Assembly: GCA_963762525.1 (NCBI GenBank)
Contig: CAVXKT010000003.1
Coordinates: 124,001-188,000, forward strand
DNA from: DATFDN01 sp963762525
Lineage (GTDB): Bacteria > Pseudomonadota > Alphaproteobacteria > Acetobacterales > Acetobacteraceae
DNA length: 64,000 bases
Direction of reading: 5' to 3'
Shown: piece after piece, positions 11,170 through 19,113 of the stretch
How positions within the stretch are numbered: the stretch's first letter is position 1
How the letters are laid out: every line of letters begins with the position of its first letter
Position numbers and translations under genes: made by a program
Notes under the pieces: generated by a model
The model's input: the letters and a program-made list of their open reading frames with translations, nothing else
Told to the model about the DNA's origin: nothing
Databases searched by the model: none

Positions 11170-11445
11170 GCCGGCGCAAGTCGGCTATGGCGATAAACGG
11201 CATGTGGAATAAGCGTTGTGGACCCGGGGGCAGTGCCCGGCGCCTCCACCAGCCCCGTCGGGGGCGATCGGGGGGCGAAACAGGCTCGACACGCGCGGTA
11301 AAGACAGGCTTTTTGCCCGGCATGGTTCCGCCGTTATCGGGCCAATCCTCAAGTGCCAACGACAACGTGGCGCTCGCTGCCGTCGCATAAACGGTAAGCG
11401 CGGTTCGGGGGGCACCGGGCAACAGAAGCCCCCCACGCTTCCAAC
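11170..11445 (+). ncRNA. ssrA: Permuted two-piece tmRNA (alphaproteobacterial ssrA)
   Basis: Recognised from three elements in permuted order. First an acceptor piece: a T-arm-like ccggg-loop-cccgg hairpin, then gcgcctcc and ACCA ending at 11251. Then a spacer of about 19 bases. Then the coding piece starting gggggcgaaacagg at 11271, matching the 5' end and D-arm region of tmRNA. The gggggcg 5' strand pairs with cgcctcc of the acceptor piece and gives a G-U pair at the third position, the alanine identity element. The tag frame lies at 11355-11390. tmRNA with SmpB rescues stalled ribosomes. The outer ends are approximate. The gene lies between thyX and sspB, whose product delivers tagged proteins to ClpXP. 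Confidence 0.9.
11355..11390 (+). other. tmRNA proteolysis-tag reading frame
   Basis: Eleven codons plus TAA inside the tmRNA coding piece: GCC AAC GAC AAC ... encode ANDNVALAAVA. The ANDN start is the usual alphaproteobacterial tag start. The end AAVA differs from the common LAA or VAA but remains small and nonpolar as ClpX requires. The untemplated alanine would precede it. Confidence 0.85.
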
Positions 11446-11475
11446 CGGCCGGCGGCCACGCTATTTCTTTCACCC

Positions 11476-12006
11476 ATGACCGACGAACAGCTCCCGGAAG
11501 TCGAGAGCCTGCTCCCCTACGAGGACTGGACCGAGGCGGCGATGCGCGGGGTGGTGGTGCGCGCGCTGAGTGCGGCCGCCGAGGGCGGACTGCCGGGCGA
11601 GCACCATTTCTACGTCACCTTCCGCACCGACCATCCCGGCGTCGTCATCCCGCCGCGGCTGCGCGCCCAGTATCCGCAGGAGATGACGATCGTCCTGCAA
11701 CACCAGTTCTGGGATCTGCGGGTGGACGAGGAGGCGCGCCGGTTCAGCGTCGGGCTGTCGTTCGGCGGCGTGCCGTCCACCCTGGTGGTGCCGCTCGGCG
11801 CCGTCATCGCGTTCGCCGACCCGCATGTGCGCTACGGGATGCGGTTTCGCCCCGAGCAGCCGGAAGCGCCGCCGGCGCCCGAACAGCCGTCGCCGCCCCC
11901 CGCCGTGCGGCTGGTGCCCGATGCCGCCCCCGACGCCGAGGCCGCCGAGACCCCGCAGGTGGTTAGTCTCGACGCCTTCCGCCGTCGCCCGCCGGGCAAG
12001 GATTGA
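11476..12006 (+). CDS. sspB: SspB, ClpXP adaptor (alphaproteobacterial type)
   Basis: 176 residues, intact. SspB binds ssrA-tagged substrates and tethers them to ClpX. The folded domain covers about residues 10-125 (YEDWTEAAMRGVVVRAL, HHFYVTFRTDHPGVVIPPRL, MTIVLQHQFWDL, FGGVPSTLVVPL), followed by a Pro/Glu/Ala-rich flexible linker and a short C-terminal tail VVSLDAFRRRPPGKD, the position of the ClpX-binding module. It starts about 30 bp after the tmRNA, so adaptor and tag are encoded side by side. Confidence 0.93.
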   Translation: MTDEQLPEVESLLPYEDWTEAAMRGVVVRALSAAAEGGLPGEHHFYVTFRTDHPGVVIPPRLRAQYPQEMTIVLQHQFWDLRVDEEARRFSVGLSFGGVPSTLVVPLGAVIAFADPHVRYGMRFRPEQPEAPPAPEQPSPPPAVRLVPDAAPDAEAAETPQVVSLDAFRRRPPGKD

Positions 12007-12021
12007 TCGCGGAGACCGTTG

Positions 12022-13662
12022 ATGAACGCGCCCATGCCCCGCCCTCCGGGGTTCGCCTACGCGCCGATGTTCCCGCTCGGCCCCGACCGCACGAATTGGC
12101 GCCGGCTCGACATCGCGGGCGTGCGGCGGGCGACGTGCGACGGCGAGACGGTGCTGCGGATTGCGCCCGAGGCGCTCAGCGAACTGGCGTTCCGGGCGTT
12201 CCGGGAGGTGTCTCACCTGCTGCGTCCCGGCCATCTCCGTCAGCTGCGCGCGATCCTCGACGATCCGGCGGCGTCCGAGAACGATCGCTTCGTCGCCTTC
12301 GATCTGCTGAAGAACGCCAATATCGCCGCCGGCGGCATCCTGCCGATGTGCCAGGACACCGGAACGGCGATCGTGTTCGGAAAAAAGGGCCAGCGGGTCT
12401 GGGTGGACGGCAACGAGGAGGCGGCGCTGGCCTTCGGGGTGCACCGCACCTACACCGAGACCAATCTGCGCTACTCGCAGATGGCGCCGCTTTCCATGTT
12501 CGAGGAGGTGAACACCGGCAACAACCTGCCGGTGCAGTTCGACATCGCCGCCGCTCCCGGCCACGATCATGCCGACGAGTTCCATTTGATGTTCGTCGCC
12601 AAGGGCGGCGGCTCGGCCAACAAGACCTTCCTGTTCCAGGAGACGCGCGCAATCCTCTCGCCCGAGCGGCTGCTCGGCTTCCTGGAGACCAAGATCAAGA
12701 CGCTGGGGACGTCGGCCTGTCCGCCTTATCATCTGGCGGTCGTCATCGGCGGCACCTCGGCCGAGGCAACGTTGAAGACCGTGAAGCTCGCCTCGACCCG
12801 CTGGCTCGACAGTCTGCCGACCGCCGGCAGCAAGGCCGGCCATGCCTTCCGCGACCCGGATATGGAGGCGCGGGTGCATGAGCTTACCCGGACCATGGGC
12901 ATCGGCGCGCAGTTCGGCGGCAAGTATTTCTGCCACGACGTGCGGGTGATCCGGCTGCCGCGCCATGGCGCCAGCCTGCCGGTGGGCATCGGCGTCTCCT
13001 GTTCGGCGGATCGGCAGATTCTGGCCAAGATTACGGCCGACGGCATGTTTCTCGAGCAGTTGGAGACCGATCCGGCGAAATATCTGCCCGAAGTCGAGCC
13101 CGGCTCGGCGGGCGGCATCGCGGTGGACCTCAACCGGCCCATGTCCGAGATACGCGCGCAGCTGTCGCGCCATCCGGTGAAGACGCGCCTCGCGCTCACC
13201 GGAACCATGGTGGTGGCGCGCGACATCGCGCATGCCAAGCTGAAGGAGCGGCTGGATCGCGGCGAGGGCCTGCCCGGCTACTTCAGGGATCATCCGGTGT
13301 ACTACGCCGGACCGGCGAAGACGCCGGAGGGGTTCGCCACCGGTAGCTTCGGGCCGACCACGGCGGGGCGAATGGACAGCTACGTGGCCGAGTTCCAGGC
13401 CGCCGGCGGGTCATTGGTGATGCTCGCCAAGGGCAATCGTGCGCGTGCGGTGCGCGACGCCTGCAAGGCGAACGGCGGCTTTTATCTCGGCAGCGTCGGC
13501 GGGTCGGCGGCGCGACTGGCGCAAGACTGCATCCGCCGGGTCGAAGTTCTGGAATATCCCGAGCTCGGGATGGAGGCGGTCTGGAGCATCGAGGTGGAAA
13601 ACTTCCCGGCCTTCATCATCATCGACGACAAGGGCAACGATTTCTACGACGGGTCGGGTTAG
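12022..13662 (+). CDS. fumA: Class I fumarate hydratase (4Fe-4S)
   Basis: 546 residues, intact. Converts fumarate to malate in the TCA cycle using an oxygen-sensitive 4Fe-4S cluster. Candidate cluster cysteines lie at about 110 (MCQDTG), 233 (SACPPYH) and 327 (VSCSADR), with spacing close to characterised single-chain class I fumarases. Other family blocks are ANIAAGGILPMCQDTGTA, GGGSANKTFLFQ and the C-terminal FGPTTAGRMDSYV. ATG at 12022 is preceded by ggaga; a TTG directly before it is less likely. The VOC gene follows after 2 bp. Confidence 0.95.
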   Translation: MNAPMPRPPGFAYAPMFPLGPDRTNWRRLDIAGVRRATCDGETVLRIAPEALSELAFRAFREVSHLLRPGHLRQLRAILDDPAASENDRFVAFDLLKNANIAAGGILPMCQDTGTAIVFGKKGQRVWVDGNEEAALAFGVHRTYTETNLRYSQMAPLSMFEEVNTGNNLPVQFDIAAAPGHDHADEFHLMFVAKGGGSANKTFLFQETRAILSPERLLGFLETKIKTLGTSACPPYHLAVVIGGTSAEATLKTVKLASTRWLDSLPTAGSKAGHAFRDPDMEARVHELTRTMGIGAQFGGKYFCHDVRVIRLPRHGASLPVGIGVSCSADRQILAKITADGMFLEQLETDPAKYLPEVEPGSAGGIAVDLNRPMSEIRAQLSRHPVKTRLALTGTMVVARDIAHAKLKERLDRGEGLPGYFRDHPVYYAGPAKTPEGFATGSFGPTTAGRMDSYVAEFQAAGGSLVMLAKGNRARAVRDACKANGGFYLGSVGGSAARLAQDCIRRVEVLEYPELGMEAVWSIEVENFPAFIIIDDKGNDFYDGSG

Positions 13663-13664
13663 CC

Positions 13665-14063
13665 ATGGCGATCGAGATCGACGGCATTGACCATGTGGTA
13701 CTGAACGTCCGTGACGTCGAAGCCACGGCGGCATGGTATGAGAAGGTTTTGGGAATGGGTCGCGAGACGTTCGGCGAAGACCGACGAACGGCGCTGCATT
13801 TCGGCGATCAGAAGATCAATCTTCGTCCGGTGACGGCCGATGCGGCTTGGATCACCGGGCTCTGCGATACCCCCGGCGCCGCCGATCTCTGTTTCGTCAC
13901 CGCGATGCCGCTCGATGATGTGGTGGCGCATTGGCAAGCCGAGCAGGTGACGATCGTCCAGGGTCCGGGCGAGCGTCAGGGCGCCCTCGGCCCGATGCGC
14001 TCTGTCTATTGCCGCGACCCGGACGGCAATCTGATCGAGGTGGCGAGCTACCCGCACGCATGA
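13665..14063 (+). CDS. VOC family (glyoxalase-like) protein
   Basis: 132 residues with a complete vicinal-oxygen-chelate fold pattern: IDGIDHVVLNVRDVEATAAWYEKVLGM at the N-terminus (first metal-ligand region, His at about 9) and SVYCRDPDGNLIEVASY at the C-terminus (metal-ligand Glu). It resembles the GLOD5/virulence-protein-like group rather than lactoylglutathione lyase. Substrate unknown. It starts 2 bp after fumA and its TGA overlaps the ATG of the next gene, so the three genes probably form an operon. Confidence 0.9.
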   Translation: MAIEIDGIDHVVLNVRDVEATAAWYEKVLGMGRETFGEDRRTALHFGDQKINLRPVTADAAWITGLCDTPGAADLCFVTAMPLDDVVAHWQAEQVTIVQGPGERQGALGPMRSVYCRDPDGNLIEVASYPHA

Positions 14064-14605
14064 CCGACGCGGCCCGGCCGGTCGGCTTCGCGGCCTTCAT
14101 CTGCTTCCTCGGTCTGATCCCGCTCGCCAACTGGATGATCTTCCATGTCGGAACGGTGTGCCCGCCCGGCGCGCCGTGTCTGGTGCCGGTGGCACCGGGG
14201 CTGATGGCGCCCTCGGGGGTGGTGACGGTGGGAGCGGCGTTGGTGCTGCGCGACGTGGTGCAACGCTGCCTCGGCGTCATGTGGGGGCTCGGGGCGATCG
14301 TCGCCGGCACCCTCCTGTCGGCGCTGGTCGCGCCGGCGCCGCTGGTATTGGCTTCCGGCACCGCCTTCCTGCTGAGCGAGCTCACCGATTTTGCGATCTA
14401 CACGCCGTTGCAACGGCGCGGCCTGGTGACGGCCGTGCTGGCCTCGGCCGTGTTCGGCTTGTGCGTCGATTCGATCGCCTTCCTCTGGCTGGCGTTCGGG
14501 AGCTTGCAATTCCTGGCCGGGCAGGTGGTGGGGAAATTGTGGGCGGTGCTGGTCAGCCTTCCTTGCATCCGACTATTGCGCCGACTGGCGCCTGCGACGC
14601 GGTGA
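14060..14605 (+). CDS. VUT family membrane transporter
   Basis: 181 residues, largely hydrophobic, with about six membrane segments. The start at 14060 overlaps the VOC stop (ATGA). Blocks such as GAALVLRDVVQRCLG and SGTAFLLSELTDFAIYTPL match the VUT/YhhQ-type (COG1738) family, whose best known member takes up queuosine precursors; the substrate here is not shown. The last 60 bases, encoding the Arg-rich C-terminus, recur in degenerate form beyond the toxin-antitoxin module at 15339. Confidence 0.85.
   Translation: MTDAARPVGFAAFICFLGLIPLANWMIFHVGTVCPPGAPCLVPVAPGLMAPSGVVTVGAALVLRDVVQRCLGVMWGLGAIVAGTLLSALVAPAPLVLASGTAFLLSELTDFAIYTPLQRRGLVTAVLASAVFGLCVDSIAFLWLAFGSLQFLAGQVVGKLWAVLVSLPCIRLLRRLAPATR
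14546..14605 (+). repeat. Direct repeat copy A (3' end of VUT gene)
   Basis: From gcggtgctggtcagc to the TGA. It matches 15339-15395 with about six mismatches and a 4-base gap. Together the two copies flank the toxin-antitoxin module. Confidence 0.75.
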
Positions 14606-14609
14606 GCAC

Positions 14610-15002
14610 CTAACAAATCATCTCCATCGTAAATCCCTGAAGATTTAAGCCGGCCCAGGTGCGATCCGCAGTTAGCGCCTTCGCACCGAGCTGCATCGCC
14701 AGCGCGACACAAGCCCGATCTCCGAGCGCCAGCCCGAGTGCGCGCGTGGACACCCTGAGCAGGCCCGACTTGAATGCCGCGTTCGTGTCGAATGAACGGA
14801 TATCAAGATCGAGGTCATCCAACGCGGCCCGGATTCCATTCTCGGGAACTCCGCGTTCCGCCAGCTTGGAAACCACTTCGGCGGGGTTCACGGCGCTTAT
14901 GGCGGCGCGAGACAGGCACGCCCCGACGCGATCGCTTCCCGCCTCGGCTAAAAGCAATGCGAGCAATGCAGATGCGTCGAGGACGACGAGTTCCTCATTC
15001 AC
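14610..15002 (-). CDS. vapC: VapC-type PIN domain toxin
   Basis: 130 residues. PIN-domain ribonuclease toxin; acidic metal ligands are visible as Asp in VVLDASAL, Glu in NPAEVV, Asp in GDRACVALA and Asp in TADRTW. The start is a GTG at 15002, set by an 8 bp overlap with the antitoxin stop, the usual coupled arrangement. The frame is intact and all four acidic positions are kept, so the toxin should be active. It ends four bases from the VUT gene stop. Confidence 0.88.
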   Translation of the reverse strand: MNEELVVLDASALLALLLAEAGSDRVGACLSRAAISAVNPAEVVSKLAERGVPENGIRAALDDLDLDIRSFDTNAAFKSGLLRVSTRALGLALGDRACVALAMQLGAKALTADRTWAGLNLQGFTMEMIC

Positions 15003-15262
15003 GGACGGCTTCCGCGCGGCGCTCTCGGATCAGCTCATCCACCATGCTTTCGCCGGGTGTAGCGTAGCTTCGCACCAGCGCCTGCGCCCGCTCGATCGCC
15101 GCCTTGAGCGAACGGACCCGCAATTCGCCATCGGCGACATTCAGAACGACACTATCGCCCGTATTCAGCGCCGAGCTGGCGGCGCAACTCCGCCGGAACG
15201 AGAAGTCTCCCTCCCTGGATGATCTTAGCGCGATGAGTTGCCATACGAGCCACTTTTGCCAT
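14995..15262 (-). CDS. vapB: AbrB-type (VapB) antitoxin, one frameshift
   Basis: About 88 residues after removing one extra base near 15168. N-terminus MATHRAKIIQGGRLLVPAEL-RRQLG, then LNTGDSVVLNVADGELRV, is a SpoVT/AbrB swapped-hairpin DNA-binding domain. The C-terminus IERAQALVRSYATPGESMVDEL is the toxin-binding tail typical of VapB partners. Starts at 15262 or 15244 are possible. It presumably represses its own operon with VapC. A true antitoxin loss next to an intact toxin would be harmful, which favours a sequencing error. Confidence 0.78.
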
Positions 15263-15338
15263 TCGCGCCGACATATACCCTTTTTTGCCGGACTTAACAG
15301 ATCGAAGGCGGCATGACACAGGCATATGCCAGGGCTTC

Positions 15339-15395
15339 GGTGCTGGTCAGCCCTGCATCCGACCGTTGCGCCGATTGGCGCCAGCGACGGAGTGA
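15339..15395 (+). repeat. Direct repeat copy B (degenerate VUT 3' end)
   Basis: Second copy of the 14546-14605 sequence in the same orientation, without an open VUT frame. It lies just upstream of the antitoxin promoter region, so copies A and B bracket the toxin-antitoxin genes. The surrounding 15263-15495 contains no gene I can support. Confidence 0.7.
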
Positions 15396-15495
15396 GATCG
15401 GACCCGGGAGCTTGCTCCCCGGCCGTCTCGGCGGGCGAATGGCGGCATGAGCGGCTCCGGTGGACGCGGCCGGCCAAACCGGCTCTATACCGGCC

Positions 15496-15937
15496 ATGAG
15501 CCGAACCAAACCCGGACATCGGGCCGACTATCGGTGGTTTCACCCCATCACCACGCGCTGGATCGACAACGACGTGTTCCGCCACGTGAACAACGTCAAT
15601 TACTTTTCGTTCTTCGACACCGCCGTGACCTATTTCGAGATGTCCACCGGCGCGGTGGACCTGCTGGACGGACCGGTGCACTGCGTGGTGGCGGAGGTGC
15701 AGTGCCGCTATTATCGCTCGGTCGCCTGGCCGGACCGGATCACCGTCGGGCTGCGGGTCGCGCATACTCGGCACCAGCTCGGCGCGCTATGAGCTCGCGC
15801 TGTTCCGCGAGGATGAGGACATCGCCGCCGCCGAGGGCTATTTCGTGCATGTCTTCGTCGAGCGCGGCGCACAAACGCCGACGCCCATCCCGGGGGCGGC
15901 GCGACGGATACTGGAGACGGTCGCCGTCAACGGTTGA
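15496..15937 (+). CDS. Acyl-CoA thioesterase (4HBT hotdog fold), one frameshift
   Basis: About 146 residues. The hotdog signature TRWIDNDVFRHVNNVNYFSF contains the catalytic-type Asp and the HVNN motif of 4-hydroxybenzoyl-CoA/YbgC-like thioesterases. The second half (GTSSARYELALFREDEDIAA) follows in another frame; removing one extra A near 15770 (cat-a-ctc) restores HLGTSSARY. Likely hydrolyses short or aromatic acyl-CoA. Eighteen bases separate it from the SDR gene. Confidence 0.85.
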
Positions 15938-15955
15938 GAAACAGGGAGGAGACCC

Positions 15956-16738
15956 ATGGACCTCGGGATCAGGGGCCGCAAGGCCATCGTCTGCGCGGCG
16001 AGCAAGGGGTTGGGCCGCGCCTGCGCTCTCTCGCTCGCCCGCGAGGGTGTGGAACTGGTCATCACCGCCCGCACCGAAGCCGAGCTTCAGCGCACCGCGC
16101 GCGAGATCGCCGATGCCACCGGAGTTCGCGTCACCCCCGCGGTCGGCGATATCAGCACCGAAGCCGGCCGCGCCGCGGCGCTCGCCGCCTGCCCGGAGCC
16201 GGACATTTTGGTGAACAACGCCGGCGGTCCGCCTCCCGGGGACTTTCGCGAATGGGACCGCGAGGCCTGGATCAAGGCGCTCGACGCCAACATGCTGGCG
16301 CCGATCTTCATGATCAGGACGGTGGTCGACGGCATGATCGCGCGCCGGTTCGGGCGCATCGTCAACATCACCTCGGCCTCGGTGAAGTCGCCGATCCCGC
16401 AGCTCGGCATGAGCAACGGCGCGCGCGCCGGGCTCACCGGGTTCGTGGCCGGCCTGGCGCGGCAGGTGGCGCGTCACAACGTCACCATCAACAACATCCT
16501 CCCCGGGCCCTTCCTGACCGACCGGTTGCGCAGCGGTGCGGCGCATCTGGCGCAGCGGAACAATCGCACGTTGGAGGAGGAGCTGGCGGCGCGCGGCCAG
16601 GAGAACCCGGCCGGACGCGTCGGCGATCCGGCCGAATTCGGCGAGGCGTGCGCGTTCCTGTGCGCCGCCTCTTCGGGCTTCATCGTCGGGCATAATCTCT
16701 TGCTCGACGGCGGCGCCTTCAACTCATCGATCGCGTGA
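15956..16738 (+). CDS. SDR family protein lacking the usual Tyr-x3-Lys
   Basis: 260 residues, intact, with AGGGAGGAG-like ribosome binding site. The N-terminal cofactor motif is degenerate (CAASKGLGRACALSLA instead of TGxxxGxG). NNAGG and the ITSASVKSP strand with catalytic-type Ser are present, but the position of YxxxK reads GMSNGARAG. This belongs to the atypical SDR group with SNxxR, often annotated 3-oxoacyl-ACP reductase; catalysis by the classical mechanism is doubtful. It lies in an operon with the thioesterase, amidase and ketopantoate reductase-like genes. Confidence 0.88.
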   Translation: MDLGIRGRKAIVCAASKGLGRACALSLAREGVELVITARTEAELQRTAREIADATGVRVTPAVGDISTEAGRAAALAACPEPDILVNNAGGPPPGDFREWDREAWIKALDANMLAPIFMIRTVVDGMIARRFGRIVNITSASVKSPIPQLGMSNGARAGLTGFVAGLARQVARHNVTINNILPGPFLTDRLRSGAAHLAQRNNRTLEEELAARGQENPAGRVGDPAEFGEACAFLCAASSGFIVGHNLLLDGGAFNSSIA

Positions 16739-16745
16739 GGCCCGC

Positions 16746-18185
16746 ATGGACCCGACCTTCCTCCCCGCCTGGCGGCTCGCCGAAATCGCGCGTGCCGGCG
16801 AGATCGGCTGCCTCGAACTGCTCGACCATTTCATCGGCCGGGTCGAGCGGTTGGACCGGCGCCTCAATGCCGTCGTGGTGCGCGACTTCGAGCGCGCCCG
16901 CGTCCGCGCCCGCTCTCTCGACCAGGGGGCGAGGCGCAATGGGGCACCGCTGTTCGGCGTGCCGATGACGGTGAAGGAGAGCTTCGACCTCGACCCGCAC
17001 CCGACCACCTGGGGTTACGAGGAGCGGCGCGGTCATCGCGCCGAGCAGGACGCGCTGGCGGTGCAGCGCATCGAGGCCGCCGGCGCGGTGGTGTTCGGCA
17101 AGACCAACGTGCCGGTCGGGTTGGCCGATTGGCAGAGCTATAATCCGGTTTACGGCGCCTCCTCGAACCCGTGGAACACCGACCGCACGCCGGGCGGCAG
17201 TTCGGGGGGCGCCGCCGCCGCCGTGGCCGCCGGCCTGTCGGCGTTGGAGATCGGGACGGACATCGGCGGCTCGATCCGCGTGCCCGCGCATTTTTGCGGC
17301 ATCTTCGGCCATAAGACGACCTGGGGCCTGTGCCCGATGCGCGGGCACTCGCTGGTCGGCGCGACGGCGATGACCGATATTTCGGTGCTCGGTCCGCTGG
17401 CCCGCTCGGCGCGCGACCTGGCGCTCGCACTGGACGCGCTGGCCGGACCCGATCCCATCGAGACCGCCCTCACGTTGAATCTGCCGGGGCCGCGCGTATC
17501 CGGCCTGCGTGACATGCGAATTGCGGTCTGGGCGGAGGAGTCCGGTCAGGCCACCAGCCGCGACACCGTGGCCGCGATCGAGGCGCTGGCCGATGAGCTG
17601 GAGCGTAGCGGTGCGGTGGTCAGCCGCGCGGCACGGCCGGAGTTCGATACCGCGGAGGCGTTCCGACTTTATGTGACCATGCTCGATGCAGCGCTCAGTG
17701 CGCGGCTGCCGGAGGAGGCGTTGGCGCACAAGCGGGAAGGCAAGGCGCGGCTCGACCCGGCCGACATGAGCGCCGATGCGATGTTCCTCCGCGCCACGGA
17801 TATGTTGCACCGGGAATGGCTGCGCGCCAACGAACGCCGTCATCAAATTCGCCGCGCCTGGTCGGCGTTCTTCCATGACTGGGACGTACTGCTTTGCCCG
17901 GCGTTCGCCGACCCGGCCCTGCCGCACATGCAGGAGGGCAACCCTTGGGAACGCAGCCACGTCATCGACGGCCGCGGGTTTGCCTATAACGATCTCCTGT
18001 TCTGGCCCGGCATCACCTGCGGCTATCACCTGCCGGCCTCGGTGGCGCCGATCGGGATGTCGGCCGACGGTTTGCCGATCGGCGTGCAGATCGTCGGCCC
18101 GCTGTTCGGCGATCGCACCACGATCCAAACGGCGGCGCTGATCGAGCAGTTGCACCCCTTCGCCGCCCCGGCCGGCTGGACCTGA
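16746..18185 (+). CDS. Amidase signature family enzyme
   Basis: 479 residues, intact. The Ser-cisSer-Lys triad is visible: Lys77 in TVKES, the TPGGSSGGAAAA glycine-serine loop near 150-158, and Ser176 in TDIGGSIRVP. The C-terminal block SADGLPIGVQIVGPLFGD is the usual family end; its DNA (18060-18108) has a nearly identical 49-base copy at 52612. Hydrolyses an unknown amide. Start ATG 16746 is seven bases after the SDR stop. Confidence 0.92.
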   Translation: MDPTFLPAWRLAEIARAGEIGCLELLDHFIGRVERLDRRLNAVVVRDFERARVRARSLDQGARRNGAPLFGVPMTVKESFDLDPHPTTWGYEERRGHRAEQDALAVQRIEAAGAVVFGKTNVPVGLADWQSYNPVYGASSNPWNTDRTPGGSSGGAAAAVAAGLSALEIGTDIGGSIRVPAHFCGIFGHKTTWGLCPMRGHSLVGATAMTDISVLGPLARSARDLALALDALAGPDPIETALTLNLPGPRVSGLRDMRIAVWAEESGQATSRDTVAAIEALADELERSGAVVSRAARPEFDTAEAFRLYVTMLDAALSARLPEEALAHKREGKARLDPADMSADAMFLRATDMLHREWLRANERRHQIRRAWSAFFHDWDVLLCPAFADPALPHMQEGNPWERSHVIDGRGFAYNDLLFWPGITCGYHLPASVAPIGMSADGLPIGVQIVGPLFGDRTTIQTAALIEQLHPFAAPAGWT

Positions 18186-18189
18186 GACG

Positions 18190-19113
18190 ATGCGCTTGCT
18201 CGTGCTCGGCGCCGGTGGCATCGGCGGCTATTTCGGCGGCCGCATGGCCGAGGCGGGCGCCGACGTCACGTTTCTGGTGCGCCCCGGTCGGGCGGCGCAG
18301 CTTGCCCGCGACGGGCTGATGGTGCGCAGCGCCAAAGGCGACATCGACCGCGCCGTGCGCTTCATCGGCCCGGAGTCGCTCGCCGATGACGGGCGCCACG
18401 ACGCCGTGCTGCTGACCTGCAAGGCCTACGACCTTGACCCGGCAATCGACGATATCGCGCCGGCGGTCGCGAACGGGGCCCGGGTGGTCCCGATGCTGAA
18501 CGGAATGCGCCACCTGGATCGCCTGGATGCCGCCTTCGGACGCGCGGCGGTCGCAGGAGGACTTTGTCAGATCGCGGCGACGCTCGCGCCGACCGGCGAG
18601 GTGCGGCACCTGAACCGGCTGCACACGCTGATCCTCGGCGCCCGCGCGCCGGGGCAGGAGCGCCTGGTCGCCGACTTCGTCGATGCGGCCGGCGGCTTCG
18701 ATTGCCGCGCCAGCGACGACATCGTTCAGGAGATGTGGGAAAAGTTCGTTATGCTGGCGACCATGGCCGCCATGACCTGCCTGATGCGCGCAACCGTCGG
18801 CGAGATCATGCAGGCCGATGACGGGGAGGCGCTGATGCTGGCGACGCTGGCCGAATGCGACGCGGTGGCCGCCGTCGCCGGGCACCCCGCCCGCCCGGCT
18901 GTCCTCGATCGCGCACGCGGACTGCTGACCGAGCGCGGCTCCACCTTTGCCGCCTCGATGCTGCGCGATGTGGAGCGCGGCGGCCCGGACGAAGGCGCGC
19001 CCATCGTGGGCGACATGCTGGCGCGTTCCCGGGCGGCGGGTCTGGGGGCGCCGATGCTGCGGGTGGCGTGGTGTCATTTGCAGGCGCACGCGGCGCGCCA
19101 AGGGCGGGCGTGA
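18190..19113 (+). CDS. Ketopantoate reductase-like dehydrogenase (PanE/ApbA)
   Basis: 307 residues, intact. N-terminal NADP motif LVLGAGGIGGYFGGRMAEAG, then LTCKAYD (catalytic-type Lys) and VVPMLNGMRH, and the C-terminal helical domain with EMWEKFVMLATMAAMTCLMR. These are ApbA/PanE domain features. Whether it makes pantoate or reduces another 2-keto acid is open, since alphaproteobacteria carry several paralogues. Four bases follow the amidase stop and the stop overlaps the next start (GTGA). Confidence 0.87.
   Translation: MRLLVLGAGGIGGYFGGRMAEAGADVTFLVRPGRAAQLARDGLMVRSAKGDIDRAVRFIGPESLADDGRHDAVLLTCKAYDLDPAIDDIAPAVANGARVVPMLNGMRHLDRLDAAFGRAAVAGGLCQIAATLAPTGEVRHLNRLHTLILGARAPGQERLVADFVDAAGGFDCRASDDIVQEMWEKFVMLATMAAMTCLMRATVGEIMQADDGEALMLATLAECDAVAAVAGHPARPAVLDRARGLLTERGSTFAASMLRDVERGGPDEGAPIVGDMLARSRAAGLGAPMLRVAWCHLQAHAARQGRA

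Noticed and set aside
10117..11196. 359-codon frame antisense to thyX
   Set aside because: Composition is that of an antisense shadow; ThyX on the other strand is certain.
11187..11390. Small protein-coding frames between thyX and sspB
   Set aside because: The region is explained by the permuted tmRNA; the apparent frame passes through the tag codons.
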